This document shows, in pieces, positions 27,001 through 42,000 of a stretch of DNA of 64,000 bases. The position numbers and the translations under genes are program-made. The DNA is from Verrucomicrobiota bacterium (GTDB lineage Bacteria > Verrucomicrobiota > Kiritimatiellia > SS1-B-03-39 > UBA6053): NCBI GenBank assembly GCA_020831635.1, contig JAFIGC010000004.1, positions 30,596 to 94,595 of the forward strand, in the 5' to 3' direction. Below the pieces are notes generated by a model. It was given only the letters and a program-made list of their open reading frames with translations, searched no databases and was not told the origin of the DNA. Position 1 is the stretch's first letter, and every line of letters begins with the position of its first letter.

Positions 27001-30000
27001 TTGATGCCAATGCCCACGCCCAGAGGTCCAAGCTCGCTCAAGGCGAAACGAATGCTGAAGCCGGCCATGCCCGCAAGCGTGAATCCGCCTTCCACGCCGA
27101 AGAACAGGATACGATCCACAACCGGGGTGTCATTATCTCCGGCTTCGATGATAAAGGCGTTGCCGGCGCCGTCTTCGCCAATGCGCAGAATGCCGCCGAG
27201 CAGACCTGCGGTGATCTGACCGCCAAAGAGGTTGCCATCGATGCTCACGGCAATGGCGTCGATGCCGATGATCGGGAATTTGCCTTCGAAGAGCAGCTTC
27301 GGATCGATGACCACTCCTTCAATCGCACCAGTGACGCTGACGGCCTCCATGCCGGCGATGCTGGTCACCCGGGCACTGAGCACAATGAGGAAGTCGCCTG
27401 GATCGTTTTCAAAGTCTTCGAAGATCAAACCGATGCGGGTGATCTGAATGGGAATGAAGGAGGGCCATTTGAAGGCGCTGCCGTCCCCGCCGAATTCGAG
27501 GAAGACCGCGAAATTTCTGCTCGGATCGGTGGGGCTGCCGGTGCGGAGTTTGCCGGAACCGGAAATCCAGAAATTCCGGGCTTCGCCGCCAATGGTCAAC
27601 CCGCCGATGGATACGGTGGCGCCAATGGCGCCAAAGGAAATCAGCGCCTCATCATCGCCCGTGGCCCCCGTGTCCAGTCGCACATCCACCGCTCTCACGC
27701 TGAGGAAGTCGCCAAAGGAAATTTCAAAGGTGGACACGTCGAAGATGAATCCGTCCACCCGACCCTCGGTGAACGTCAATTCCAAGCGAATGGCTTCGGT
27801 ATTGGGCGAGCCATCTGGATTGGTGCGGCCGGGGGTCGGCTTCAAGGTGGCTTCCACCGGACCGGCGGCCAACCTGGCGCCGCCGGAAGCGATAAAGATG
27901 GAGCCATTGAAGACGATGGGATTGTCGGAATCGAAGTTCACTTCGAAATTGGTCACCCCAATCCGGATGTCGTCCAAAGTCAACGGGCCGATTTCGATGC
28001 CGCCGCCACCACCGGTATGGTTGCCCGCGGTTTCACCCGATTGCGGAGCGCGTCCAAAGATGATTTGCGCCTGACCCAAGGTGAAGCCGTTTCCGCGCAC
28101 CACCAATCCGGGAATTACTTCCCCGTTGACGGTAATGGGCTCGATAATGGCTTCGATCTTGAATTTCGGGAAGCTCACCGACACCCGGTCGATCCGTATG
28201 ATTTCCTGGTCGGACTCCCCGTTGGGATCGTATTGAATGAGGATGTTGCGGGCGGTGACGTTGAAGACCTCGGGCACGTCGATTTCCAACCCGGCAGCGA
28301 AGATGCTGAATTTGCCCGTGGGCGCCAAGGAGAAGCCGCCCGTAAAGCCGATGGACAAATCAAAACGGATTTCCAAACCGTTCACTTCGGCGGTGATGCC
28401 GCTGCTTTCCTGTTGGCTGCCCCCGCCTCCGAAGGACAGTCCGGCCTTGTCCGCGCCCAAGGCGATGGTGATCAGCAATCCGCCATCCTGGAAACCAAAG
28501 TCGGCAATGGAAATGGAGGGGTTTTCAATCGAGAGCGGGCCGATGTTGATGGCATTTTCACCTTGGGCCTCGGAAGCTTTGTCAGAATCAATGGTGATCA
28601 CTTGGCGCGAGGACAGGTTGCCCACGCCATCGGCGGTGAAACTGCCGGCGGTAAAGGTGATGATCAACTCACCGTCCTTGAACAAGGGATCTTCATTGGT
28701 TTCATCCCCGTCGATAAGCAGGTAGCGCCATGTGTCGTCGCTGACCTTGATCGGGGCGGAGGTCGACAACACCGCGTCTTGTATCGCGGACCCGGAAATG
28801 GTGAATTCATTTCCGTTGATCGTGGACGTGTCCAAAGTGGCCCCATTGCGGGCTCGGAACGTGACATCGATATAGCGCTTGCTGTTGAGCTGATTGGCGC
28901 TGATCACCGTACCGGGCTTGAGGGATGCCAAAACCGCAACCGGCGGGGCGCTGATGCTGCCATCTTCGTTCCGCTCCACGCCCGCAATCGTCGAATTGTC
29001 AGGGTTCAAACCCATGAAGGTAGCGATGCTGGCCACGCTGGCGATATCGCCGTGATCCTGCCAAGCGCCGGCCTGGAATTCGATTTCGTAAACACCCTCG
29101 CCGCTGAAGCTGCCCTCGAAGGCATAGCGCCAAACATCGCCATACACCAAGGTCGGGCTTTGGAAGTCCAACGAGGAGGTGATGTCGGTGCCGTTGAGGA
29201 AGACCTTGAATTCATTTCCGGTCAGGGTGTCGGCGTTGATGCCGTGGCCATTGACATCACTGAAGAGCACATCGATATGGCCCTGCTCGTTCAATTGAGC
29301 CAAGTCCACCACCGCGTCATTGTGCGGATTCATCAGGCTTGCGGTCAGAGGACGGGTCAACTCGGGCAGCAAGGCGCCCATATCCAAGGTCTGGTCGTAA
29401 ATCGTGACCCCCGTCAACCGGAAATCATTCAAAGAGAATCCATTTACGGAGTCGATGGAGAAGAAGGCCCGGCCTTCCAAGCCGAAGGCGGTGGTGTCGC
29501 CATCGAAGATTTTCAAGGAGGCGCTGTCAATGCTCAGATCCACGCTGCCGCCGCCCTTGGGGGTGATGGTCACGGAACCGGAAATTTCGAAGATGTCGCC
29601 AAAGCCAAAGGTAAGGGATCCCGTGAAAATCGGGTGGCTGCTTCCGTCATCAAATGAGAGATTGCGCGTTGTGCCCGTGCCGGTGGGCACATCCACGTTC
29701 AACGCGGCCCCGGTACGGTTGAGGGACACGCCAAAGGTCAGCGTCAAGGTATCGTCCATGTCCAGTCCGTCGAGCCCCACGAAACTCGGGCTTCCTTCTC
29801 CGGCAAAGGCGTATTTTTCATCTTCGTCGGTGTACAGGATCATGGCGAAACCAATGTCCTTGACGATAAAGCCGATGGCATCCTCGTTGAGTTCGCCGTC
29901 CACCTGCGTGTAAGGTCCGTCACCCACGAACGCGTAGAGATCGGACCCTCCGACCATAAACGTGTTGCCGCTGCGGGTGAAGGCGAGGTTGCCCCCCACT

Positions 30001-33000
30001 TCAATGATGTCGGCGATGTTCAGGACGGCACCATCCGCGATGAATTGAATGAAGGCATTGCCATCCTCGGCGACTTCCGTGGAAGAAAAGTCGATGTTCA
30101 CCGGTTCGTTGTTAAGCGTGAACGACTGGGAAACGGCGGTAGTCGCTTCATTGTAGCGCATGGTCATGGTGGACGAGAAGGTGAAGCCGGTGATGCCTTC
30201 CAGGGTCACGTCCCCGGTAATGAAGCCGCTCTTGGTGCCATTGTCGTTGTAGAACACGGCGGACCCGTTGGTGAGGCGCAGGCCGATGCCGCTGTCCCCG
30301 ACATTGTCGCCAATGAAGACTTCAATGTTGTTCCCCACCACATTGCCGTCGGAACTGAAGCTGAAGTCTCCGGAAATGTCGAGGCCGGGGAAACTGATTT
30401 CCAAGTCGGTCAACACAATCCGGGTGTAGTTGCCCGCATCCATGAGCACGGTGCCGAAGGGCCCTTCGACGTCGATGGCTTCTCCAGTGTTGTTGATCTC
30501 CAATTTGACGTCCGCGCCCGCTTCGAAAAGTCCAAAACTGAATGCGGCTTCAAAGCCGAGGCTGCCGGCCATGCCATCGGGGGTAAGCACGAAGACGCCA
30601 CTGGCATTTTGAATGTCGACCGCGTCCCCATCGGTTCCCTCGCCACTGAAGGCGTCAATGCTGACATTCTGGAACCCGGCCACCAGCACCGCGCCGTCCT
30701 CGGTCACGTAACGCTGAATGCCAATTTGGCCTTTGAGGGTCACCTCCAATACCGTCAGTTCCACCAAATCGGCGGTGGCGCGGATGTAGGGACCGGCGGG
30801 GGCGTTCAAGGTGAAGTTGTCGTCTCCAACCGTAAAGTTGCGGTTTACGGCGGTTTCCATGTTGTTGAACACGAGGTTGATGCCGGTGGCGTTCATGGAA
30901 ACGCCTTCCACGCCATTGATGGCCAAATCGCCGGACAAGCGTGCGGCCACCCCGTCTTGGGTGAGCAACAATCCGCCGGTGCCGTTGCTAAAGGTCACCA
31001 AATCGTCCCCGCCAATGCCAATGCCGAGATTCAGGTTGCTGCCACCGAGCTTGATGATCTGATTGCCGCCGGATGTCAGTTCGCGTTCGAAACTGAAGTT
31101 TCCACCCACTTCCACGAAATCCAACAAGGACAAGCTGGCGCCCGTCAAATTCACCCGAATCAAATCCCCGGTCATGTCCACGTCCAAGTCATCGGAAATT
31201 TCCAAGGGATTTTGGCTCCAGTCGATGTGGTGACCGTCACTGGAACTGGGACGATTCACTTCGATGGAAATGTCGGTGGCGGAAAATTCAACCCCCGGCA
31301 CCGCGTCAAAACTGAAGTCGTCCACATTGGCCTGGAAGGTGATCCACTTGCGCTCGGTGTCATCCCGGTCGCTGGCCATGACAAAGGCGAAATCAACGCC
31401 GGTCAGTCCCAAGCCAATCTCACTGGACTCGCCTTTGTTCACGCCCGCGAACACATTGACGTTTTCGCCGGCCGCCAAGAGCAGGTCCACGTTGGCGCTG
31501 CTGTTGTTGGAAAGGGCGACTTCCTTGGTGGATTTCTCAAAGGTAAAGCGACCGTCCAAGTGGAAGAAGTCGAACAGTTCAATGTTCACATCCGCGGCCA
31601 GGCGAATGATTTCCACGCCGTCGGCATCCAGATCCAAATCGGAATTGGGTCCAGTGGGCACGTTGAGGTTGTTGAGGGAATAATCCACGACGCTGTCGTC
31701 CGAGGCGGCCAGATTGATGAGCACGTCCATGTCGCTTGCGCCCAACTTCACCCCGGGGACCCCCACGAATTCGGCGGTTCCGCCTTGGGTCTGCAAGGTG
31801 ACCCAACGACGGTCGGCATCGGTTTGATCCGTGGCGATCGCGAGGGCGAAGGTGATGTCCTCCACCGCGAAGCCCAGGGCGTCATCCGTGCCGCCGTTCA
31901 GGCCGACAAAGGCCTCGGCGTTGGTTCCGCCAAAGGTCAGCAAGTTGACGTCAATATCCTCGCCATCCACGGAAACGGTGTCACTGCGGCTGCTGAAGCC
32001 AAAGTCGCTTTCCACGCGGAAGAAGTCGGCCAATTCGATCACCACGCTGCCCGTGAAGCGAAGCAACTCACCCAATTCGCCATCCAGGGTCAAGGGAAGG
32101 TTACCGCTGGTACCGGTGGGAACGTTGTAGGCGTTTTCGGAGAAATCCACGACTTCGCCGTCATCGTCTTCCAAATTCAATTCGAGACGGAAATCCGTGA
32201 CGGACAGGTTCAGGTCGGGAACGCCGACCACCGAGGCCGCGGCAACAGCGGCTTCCATGGCCACCCAAGAGCGAGATCCGTCCAGTTCCGCGAACAGGGC
32301 CAGACCGACGGTCATGCCGGTGAGGTTCAGGCCCACCGCATCCTCGGTGCCGCCGTTGAATCCGACGAAGGCACTGGCATTGGAGGCGCCCACGGTAATC
32401 ACATCCACTTCAACGGTATCCCCACTGGAGAGCTTCACCGTGTCCACGTCTTTGCGAATGGAAAAGTCACCTTTGATTTCCACGAAATCTTCGATGATCA
32501 GGTACGCGTCGTCCATGGACAACTCAAACAGGGTCGTGGAGGCGGGCAGGTTGTCGATATCATATGCCACGTTTCCAATGCCCAAGCTGACCCCGGTGAA
32601 AGACTCGCCGGTTTGATTCACGCGCAGCACCACGTCTTCGGCGCCCATCCCGATGTCCCCGAAATCGACGAACAATTCGCCCTTGGCTTCCAAGGCGATT
32701 TGGTTCTGGTTATCGATGATCAATCCAAATCCGGCTTCACGCACGCCGGCGGAAAAATCGCCGGCGGTAAAGCTTGCGGAAATGTCCGATCCCGCCACCT
32801 CCAGTTGGTCCTTGTCGGCATTGGCGCTGAAAGAGAAATTGCCACTCAATTCAATCAGGCCGCCCAAGGTCGCTTCGAACTCATCGATGCTCACGGCAAC
32901 CCAGTTCTGGGAGGCGGGCATTTCCTCGAAGGTGTAATCGACTCCGCCAATATCCAATACTTCACCCGTCCACGCGGTGTCGGTTTGGTTGACAGCCACG

Positions 33001-36000
33001 AGCACCCGGTCGGCCTTGGCGTTGGCGCCAAAGAGTTCCGCGTCGATTTCCAAGGCTCCCTTGGCTTCGAAAGCCAGACCGTCATCGTTGTAGATCAGGC
33101 CCATGGAGCCGTCTTTCACCCCGGCGGAAACACTGGAATTGCCAATGCTCGCATTGACGTTGTTCGCCGTGGCCCGGATTTCGTCTCCATTGATTTCAAA
33201 TCCGAAGTCACCGCCGAATTCCACGATGTCAAACACCGTGGCATTCAGGCCATTGACCGCAAACGCGATGCTGTCGGCGGCAACGTCGTCCTCGAACGTA
33301 TAGACAATGTCGCCCACGGTGATGGTGTCGTCTTTGGCGAAAGTGGTGTGCGCATTGGTATACTGCACAAAGACGGAATCGGCTTGTATGTCCGCGATGG
33401 GTCCGAGGGCAATTTGCAGTTCACCCTTGCTCAATTCAAAGCCGAAAGTGTCCACTGTGTCGCCTTCAAATTCGGTTTCGCCGATGGCGAGGCCAAATTC
33501 GGCCCCAATCAAGCGCACGTAGACGGAATCGCTTAGCGTCAGGCTCGCACTCACGTCCTCGCCCGCGGCCAGCAGCTCGTCATCGGTCAGGCGGAAGGCG
33601 AAATTACCGCCCAAGGTCACGAAATCGGCAATGTTGGCCGCAAAACCCTGCACCTCAAAGGAAATCATTTCCTCGAGACCTTCTTCAAAGACGTAGTAGA
33701 GATCCTCACTGACCTCAATGCGGTGTTTCTCATCAAAATCGGTGTGTTCATTCGCGTAGCGGATGGTGACGGATGCAGCGAACACGTCTGCGAGATCGCC
33801 AAGCGATGCGGAAAAGACCCCTTCGGTCAATTCAAAGGCAAACACGTCTTCGCCCACCACCAAACCAAAATCGGCTTCGCTCAGTTTCACGAACACATCA
33901 TCGGACAGGGAGAGTTCGGCGCTCATGTCTTTGCCCACCGCCACGAGGCCGTTTTCATCCTTCTTGAGCCCGAGCGTGCCCCCCACCGAAACAAATCCGG
34001 CGATGTTGGCCGCGAACCCAACCAACTCGATGATGGCGGTGTTCTTGGCGAGGGCATTGGAGAACGTGTAAGAGAGGGAGCCGACATCCAATTGGGTGTT
34101 GGCGGCAATTTCGGTGTCCGCATCGGTGTAGCTGATGGTAATCTCATCGGCGTCCAGTCCCGCGAATTCGCCCAATTGGGCCACCAGGTCTTCACCGAAC
34201 AGTTCAAAGGCAAAGCCCCCGTCGCCGGCGGTCACGCCAAACTCAGCTTCTTCCAACTGCACGAAGATATCCTCGTTCACTTCCAAACGGGCGGTGATGT
34301 CTTCGCCCACGGCCACCAGTCCGTCGTCATCCAATTGGAAACCGACATTGCCGCTTACGGTGACAAAGTCGGCGATTTCGGCATGGAAACCCGTCACCAG
34401 GAAAGTGGTAAGTCCACCCGTGCCCCCTTCGATGGCTTCTTCAAAGGTGTAGTAGACCTCTTCGCTGACACGCGCCTCGCTGCCCGCGGTCACCGAAGAT
34501 CCGGCGGTGGCGAAGCGGACGAGAATTTCGCCGTCAAAGCTGGCAAAATCACCCAAGGAAATCTGCATCTCTCCATTGGACAGCTCGAACACAAAGCGGT
34601 CGGCCCCGGCCACCAGACCGAAATCGGCCTCCACCAGACGAATGTACGTGTCGGAGGAGAAGTTCAGGGCCGCGGAGATGTCCCGGCCCGCGGCCACAAG
34701 ATCGTCCCCGCTCATGCGGAAGCCGATGGTGCCGCTGATGGTGACGAAATCCAACACCCGCGCCGAGAACCCTCGCAGCTCAAAGCTGATCGTATCCAAG
34801 CCAATGTCTTCTTCAAAGGTGTACGCGGCAGCGCCACTGCCAATGACCAGGCCCGAAGCGATGGTGGTGACCGCGTCGGTGTAACGGATCACCACGCTGT
34901 CGACGCTGAGGTCGGCCAGTTCGCCGAGTGCCAAGGCCAAACTGCCATTCTTGAGTTCGAAGGCAAATTCGGCGTCACTGGCCAGCAAACCAAAATCGGC
35001 GTCGCTGAGTTCGAGGAAAAATTCGGGTGTGGCTTCCAAACGGGCGGTGATCCCGCTGCCCGTCGCGTGCAGAATGTCCCCGACCATGCTCAGTCCCAGG
35101 GTGCCGCTCAAGCTCACGAAGTCTTCCACATCCACCTGGAAACCAACCACGGTGAAGGACAGGGTATCGGCGGCGATGGCATCGTCAAAGGTATATTCCA
35201 GTTCGCCCACTTCCAATTTGGTTTCCGCGTCGATGCCGGTGGCGGCATTGGTGTAACGCACCTGAACCTCATCGGCGCCCAGCCCATCACTTAAGGGTCC
35301 GAGACCCACGTCGATTTCCTTGCCGACCACTTCGAACCCGAATTGATCGCCATCCAAGAACAAGCCGAATGCGGCCTCTTCCACGGTGAAGTACACATCG
35401 TCGGACGCCCGGAGGGTCGCACTGAGGTCCGTGCCCACGGCCACCACGCGCCCATCGCTGGCGGTAATGGCAAAATTGCCTTCCACATTGACAAAATCTT
35501 CGATGGACATGAGGAGATTCTGACCTTCAAAGAGGAACACATCTTCCTCGCCGCCAAAGTCGATGACGTCCAAAGCTCCACCAAAGTCACGCGAAGCCTC
35601 GCCGGTGGTGTTGGCTTTGACAAGCATGTCACCGGACAGCGTGAACCCGGGGATGCCAATCAAGGCGGCGCTGCCACTGGCGAAGAGGGCAAATCCACTG
35701 CTGCCTTCGGCGGTGAGGATCACCATGCCGAAGTTCACGTTGGCGGCCACGAAACCAATGGCATCCGGGTTCACTTGGCCGTCACTCTGATAGTGCGGAC
35801 CTTCGCCGATGAATGCGTCCACATCGGTCCCGGTCACGGTGAATCCAGTCTGGTCGCGGGTAAAGACAAAGTCGCCGGAAAGCTCGAACACATCCGCGAT
35901 GCCCATTTCCGTTTCGTCGGCCACCACTTGAATGAAGGGGGTTTCCCCGTCTGCGGTCTCGTCGCCATCGAACACGATGTTTAGGGTTTCGCCGCCGATC

Positions 36001-39000
36001 ACAAAACTGTCGTTGATTCCATCCTCCGTGGCATTGTAGCGCAATGTGACCGTGGAGGTCATCAACAACCCGTCCACACCCACGAAAGAGACGGTGCCGG
36101 TAATGAATCCGACCAGTCCTTCTGTCGTTTCAATGAAGACGGCGGAACCATCGGTCAATTGCAATCCGATCCGGTTGCCGTCGAGATTGTCGCCCACGAA
36201 CACGTCCACGTCATTGCCCAACACCACTTGACTTCCTCCGTCGGAGGAGGAGCTGGCAAATCCGAAGACACCGGAGATTTCCAGACCGGGGAAGTTGAAG
36301 GAGAGGGCCACTTCCAGCCAGAACTCGGAATCATTGGGTCCGGTGGCATTCACCAGGATGCGGCCAAAGGGCCCTTCAACATCGACTTCCTCGCCGGTGT
36401 TGTTGAAGAAGAGGGAAAGTTCCGCGTCGGCGTCGAAATCGCCCACCGAACCACTGGCTTCAAACACCAGGTTTCCGGCCAAACCGTCGCCGGGCAAGAG
36501 GATCAAATTGCCGCGGGCATTGGAAATATCGATGGCATCCCCGCCAGTACCTTCGCCACTGAAGGCGCTGATGCCCGCGTTTTGCACGGAAACGATCATG
36601 GTCGTGTCCGTACCGCTGCCGTGGCGTTGCAAACCGATGTCCCCGTTCAGGGTAATGCCCAGAACTTCAATATCCAAGCCTTCGGCCCGCAGGAACAAAT
36701 AGGGCCCGGCGGGCGTTTTCAGTTCGATGGAGCTTCCGGCGATGGACAGGACTTCGTTGACGGCCCGCTCCATGTTGTTGAATCGCACCGTGAAATGATC
36801 ACCACTGATGGAGACGCCGGGAACCGCTCCGTCGATGAGATCGACGCCACCCTCAAGACGCGCGGCCACCCCGTCTTCGGTAAAGAGCAATGCTCCTTCC
36901 CCGTTGCTGAATTCCACCAAATCGACGCCACCCACGGCGGCCGTGAAGGAAAGCCCGGTCCCGCCCACTTGCAGGGTTTCGGCCCCCTCGGCATCCGTGG
37001 TGAGCGCGAACCCGAGCACTTCGGCTTCGGCTTCCAACAAACCGTCCACTGTCAAAGTGGCTTCGGTGGCTTCAAAGGAAATCGTCCCGGCGGCAATGGC
37101 CTCCGTAAAGGTGTGGGTCAAGCCCCCGGCGGTAATCTCCGTGCTGGCCGCAATGGCGGTGGTGCCATTCATGAAACGAACGCGTACGCTGTCGGCGCCG
37201 AGGCTGGCGAAGGGCAGTTCCGCGGCCAGATTGGCATCGATCAATTCAAAAGCGAAGGTTTTTTCTCCGGACTTGAGACCGAATTTGGCCCCTTCGGCGC
37301 GTACATAAAAATCATGGGCTATTTCCAGAGCGGCGCTCACGTCGCTGCCCACGGCCACAATCGTCCCATCCAGCAACGCCAGCCCAATGTCACCGCCAAG
37401 CGTCACGAACCCGGCGACTTCCGCGTCCAGCCCTTCAACGGAGAAGGCCGTGGTGTCGGCATCAATGGCGGTTTCAAAGGTGTGGGTGATTCCGCCCACG
37501 GTCAACGTTTCATTGACCGCGAAAGACGTGTTGCCATCCGTGTAGCGAACAATGACAAGATCCGCGCTAGCACTCGCGAATCCGCCCAGGGCCAGTTCCA
37601 GATCCTGTCCAATCACTTCAAATCCAAAGCTGTCGTCGGAAGCCACCAGACCGAAAGAACCGCCGCTGACCTTGGCGAACACGTCCTCGCTGATCACCAG
37701 GGATGCGCTCACATCATCGCCCACGGCGTGAATGGCTCCGTCTTCAAGTTTCATAGCGATATTTCCGCCCAGGGTCACGAATTCGGCCACTTGTGCCGAC
37801 AGGCCCTGGATCTCAAACAGGGTGATGCCTTGACCAATGTCTTCTTCGAAGGTGAAGCTCACGCTGCCTACCGACAACACCATGTCCTTGGCGATCTCCG
37901 TGGTCGCGTTGGTGTAGCGGACAGTGACGAGATCGGCGCCGGCTTGGGCGAAATCCCCCAAAGCCAATTCCAAATCACTGCCGCGCAATTCAAACCCAAA
38001 GGTGGTTTCTCCGGCGGTGAGACCAAAGGCGCCATTCTTCACACTGACGTGGGTGTCCTCATCCACCCGCAGGCCTGCGGTCACATTGTTGCCGACGGCG
38101 ACAAGGTCGCCATCCACCAGTTTGAAGGCCACCGTCCCGGAAAGCTCCACGAACTCGTCGACTTCCCCTTCGAAGCCATGCACTTCAAAGGCGACGGTGT
38201 TGGCCACAATGGTGTTTGCGAAGGTGTAGGAAATCTCGCCCACCTTCAATTCCGTGGCCGCCGCAATGGTGGTGGCCGCATTGGTGTAGCGCACGATGAC
38301 GTTGTCCGCCTCCGCGCTCAGGGGATCCAGGGCCAAGGAGAAAAGCCCGCCGCTGACTTCAAAGCCGAACGTGGTGGAGCCGGCTTTCAGACCAAAGGCC
38401 GCGCCTTCGACTTTGACATACACATTGGGGTCCACCGTGAGGGCAGCGTCAATGTCCGATCCCACGGCCACGATTTCAGAGCCCACCTTGCTGAAGCCGA
38501 TGTTGCCGGAGATGCTCACGAAGTCTGCAACCTTCGCTTCAAATCCCTGCACGTCAAAGGCCACCGTGCTCGCCGCGACCGCTTGGTCGAAGGTATAGTT
38601 GGTGTCGCCCACCGTCAATACTTGATTCTCGTCAAAGGTGGTGTTCGCATTGGTGTAACGAACCCGAACGCTGTCGGCATCCACGTTGCCTAGGGGGTCC
38701 AATGTGGCGGAGAAATCCTCGCCATACAATTCAAAGCCAAACTGTCCGCCGCCCAGCACCAAACCGAAGGCCGCGTCTTCCAATTTCAGGAACATTTCCG
38801 CGGAGGCGCTCAAGGTGGCGTCCAATCCGGAGCCCACGGCGGTCGTCACCCCATCCACATTGGCGATGGTAAAATCGCCGCTCACGTTCACGAAACCACT
38901 CACGCCGAGATTCAAGTTCTGGCCCTCAAAGAGGAAGATTTCCGATTCGGTGCCGAAATCGACGACGCCCAAGATACCGCCATAGTCAATGGTCCGGGTG

Positions 39001-42000
39001 CCGGTGGTGTTGGCCTTGACCAACAGGGTGCCGGACAGGGTCAGGCCGGGGACCCCGATCAACGCCGCCTGCCCCGTGGCAAAGAGGGCGAACCCTTCGG
39101 CGCTTTCGCCGGTGTGAATCACCAAACCGAAGTCCACGTTGCCGGCCACAAACCCCACGGCGGCGGAATTGACATTGCCGGAACTGGTCCGATACGGCCC
39201 ATCCCCGATAAACGCGGCCACATTGGATCCGGTGACCGTGAAGCTTTCGCTATCGCGGGTGATGACAAAATTCCCGCTCACTTCAAAGGCCTCGCCCACT
39301 TCGATGCGGGTATTGTCGGCGATAAATTGAATGAACGGCGTCCCTCCGTCGGCCACTTCGCTCGCGGAAAATTCGAGGACCAAAGTTTCGCCGCCAATGA
39401 TAAAGCTGTCGTTCAACTCGTTTTCGGTGGCATTGTAGCGGAGGGTGACGGTGGAGACCATCACCAGTCCATCCACGCCCACAAAACTGACGGTGCCGGT
39501 GATAAACCCGGTCAGCCCGTCAACGCCTTCGATAAAGACGGCCGACCCGTCGAGCAATTCGAGTCCGGTGCGGTTGCCGTCGATGTTGTCGCCGACAAAG
39601 GCCTCCACTTGACTGCCGAGCACCACTTGGCTTCCGCCCTCGGAACTTGAGGCGGCATAAGAGAAAGTGCCGGAAATTTCAATGCCGGGGAAGACGAAGG
39701 CAATCGCGGCCTCAACCCAGAATTCTGCGTCATTCGGCCCGGTCGCGGCCACGAGAATGCGTCCAAAGGGTCCTTCGATGTCCACTTCTTCGCCGGTATT
39801 ATTGATGAACAATGAAACTTTCGCGCCCGCGCCAAAATCGTCGCCAAAGCCCAGTTCGGTTTCGAATTCGAGGTTGCCGGCCAAACCATCACCCGGCAGA
39901 AGCACGAAATTCCCTTGCGCATTCAGAATGTCGATCGTGTCCCCACCCGTGCCTTCGCCGCTGAAGGCATTGATCTGAATCTCGCGGAAGGAGACGATCA
40001 TGGTGGCCTCTTCACCCTCGCCATTCTCTTCGACATGTCTTTGGAATCCGATGCGTCCAGTCATGGATATGCCAAGGATTTCCACCGTCAATGGATCGGC
40101 GACCAAGAAAAGATAGGGCCCCTTGGGCGTTTTGAGCACAACGCTTTCCCCGGCCACTTCAATGGTTTCATCCACGGCCCGGTCCATGTTGCTGAACCGC
40201 ACCGTGAAACTGCCCGCGCCAATGGACACACCGGGGACCGTGCCCTCAAGAAGGTCGACGGAACCGGTCAATGTCGCGGCCACTCCGTCGGAAGTGAACA
40301 ACAGTCCGCCTTCCCCGTTGCTGAAGTCCAGCAATTGAACTTCGCCCAAACTGACGATAAAGGCAAGCCCGGTGCCGCCCACGCGAAGCGAGGTTTCACC
40401 CGTGGAATCGGTGGTGAGCGCAAATCCGAGCGTTTCGGCCTCGGCTTCCAGCAGGCCGTCAACCGACAGTTCAACGTCCGCCGCCTCGAACAAGACGGTT
40501 CCGGGATCAATTGCGTCTTCAAAGGTATACGTCACCGCCCCGACGGTGAGGACATGTCCGGCGGCCACGGCGGTATTGCCATCGGTGTACCGCACCCATA
40601 CGCTTTCCGCGCTCAATTCCGCGAAGGGAACTTTGCCCTCGAAATCGGCTTCGCTCAGTTCAAACGCAAATGTGCCCGCGCCGACCATCAATCCGAATTG
40701 CGCCCCCACCACGCGAACATAAAATTCTTCTTCGTCGATTTCCAAGGCCGCCGAGACATCCGAACCCACGGCCACGATGTCATCGCCATTCATGCTGAAA
40801 CCAATATCCCCGGACAGCTCTACGAAGCCGGCCACTTCCGCTTCAAAACCGGTCACCGCGAAAGCCATGGTCCCGGAGCTGATTTCTTCGGTGAAGGTAT
40901 AACTGATTCCGCCGACGGTCAGGACTTCATCTCCGACAAAAGACGTGTTTCCGTCGGTGTACCGCACCAGCACCGTCTCCGCGGAAACATTGGCCAAGGG
41001 GCCCAGGCCCACGGCCAGACTGCCGCCGCTGGTCTCAAATCCGAAACGATCGTCGCTGACAACCAAGCCAAAGTTGGCGCCTTTCACCCGGGCAAACATT
41101 TCTTCGGAAACGTTCAGGGCTGCGGATACGTTTTGGCCCACGGCCACGATTTCGTCATCGACAATGCGCAATCCAAGGTCACCGCCCAAGGAAACGAATT
41201 CTGAAATTTCCGCGCTGAACCCGTAAAGTTCGAACGCCAGCGTGTTGGAGGAGATCGCTTCATCAAAGGTGTAGCTCAACTCGCCCACGGTCAGAACCGT
41301 TCCCGCGGAAATGGCACTGCCGGAATGGGTATTGCGGATGATCACTTCATCGGCCTTCACATCCGCCAAATCCCCCAGTTTGGCGGTAAAGGTTCCGCCC
41401 GTGACTTCAAAGGCGAAGCTCGTGGCCCCGGCACGCAGGCCGAAGTTCGCACCGGTCACCCGTGCATACACGTCATTGCTCACGGAAAGTTTTGCGGTGA
41501 TATCACTGCCCACGGCCACCACATTGTCACCAATCTTGCTGAGACCCAAGTTTCCGGACAAAGAGACGAAGTCCGCGATTTCCGCCTCAAACCCGGTCAC
41601 CACAAACGCGGCGGTGTTGGCGGCAATGGCTTCTTCAAAGGTGTAATCGATGTCGCCGACTTCCAACTCCGTTCCAGCGGCAATGGTGGTGTTGGCATTG
41701 GTGTATTGCACCAGAACCGACTGGGCGGAGACCCCAGCAAACTCACCCATCGACAAATCGAAATCCGTGCCTTTCAGCTCAAACCCAAAGGTGGTTTCGC
41801 CCGCCGACAGGCCAAAGGCCGCATCGCCCATGCGGGCATACACTGCGGCGCTCGCATTCAACGAGGCGGCCACGGAATCCCCGACGGCCACAATATCATC
41901 GCCTACCCTGCTGAAAGCAACGTCACCCGACAGACGGACGAAATCGGATATCTCAGCCCGGAAGCCCGTGACTTCAAAGGCCAGGGTGTCCAAACCGATT

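Noticed and set aside
24066-29657. 1863-aa plus-strand ORF (and similar long plus ORFs in 120-51206) as real genes
   Set aside because: They are in exact antisense codon register to the giant minus gene, have no recognisable domains or signal sequences, and their composition looks like reverse-complement translation.
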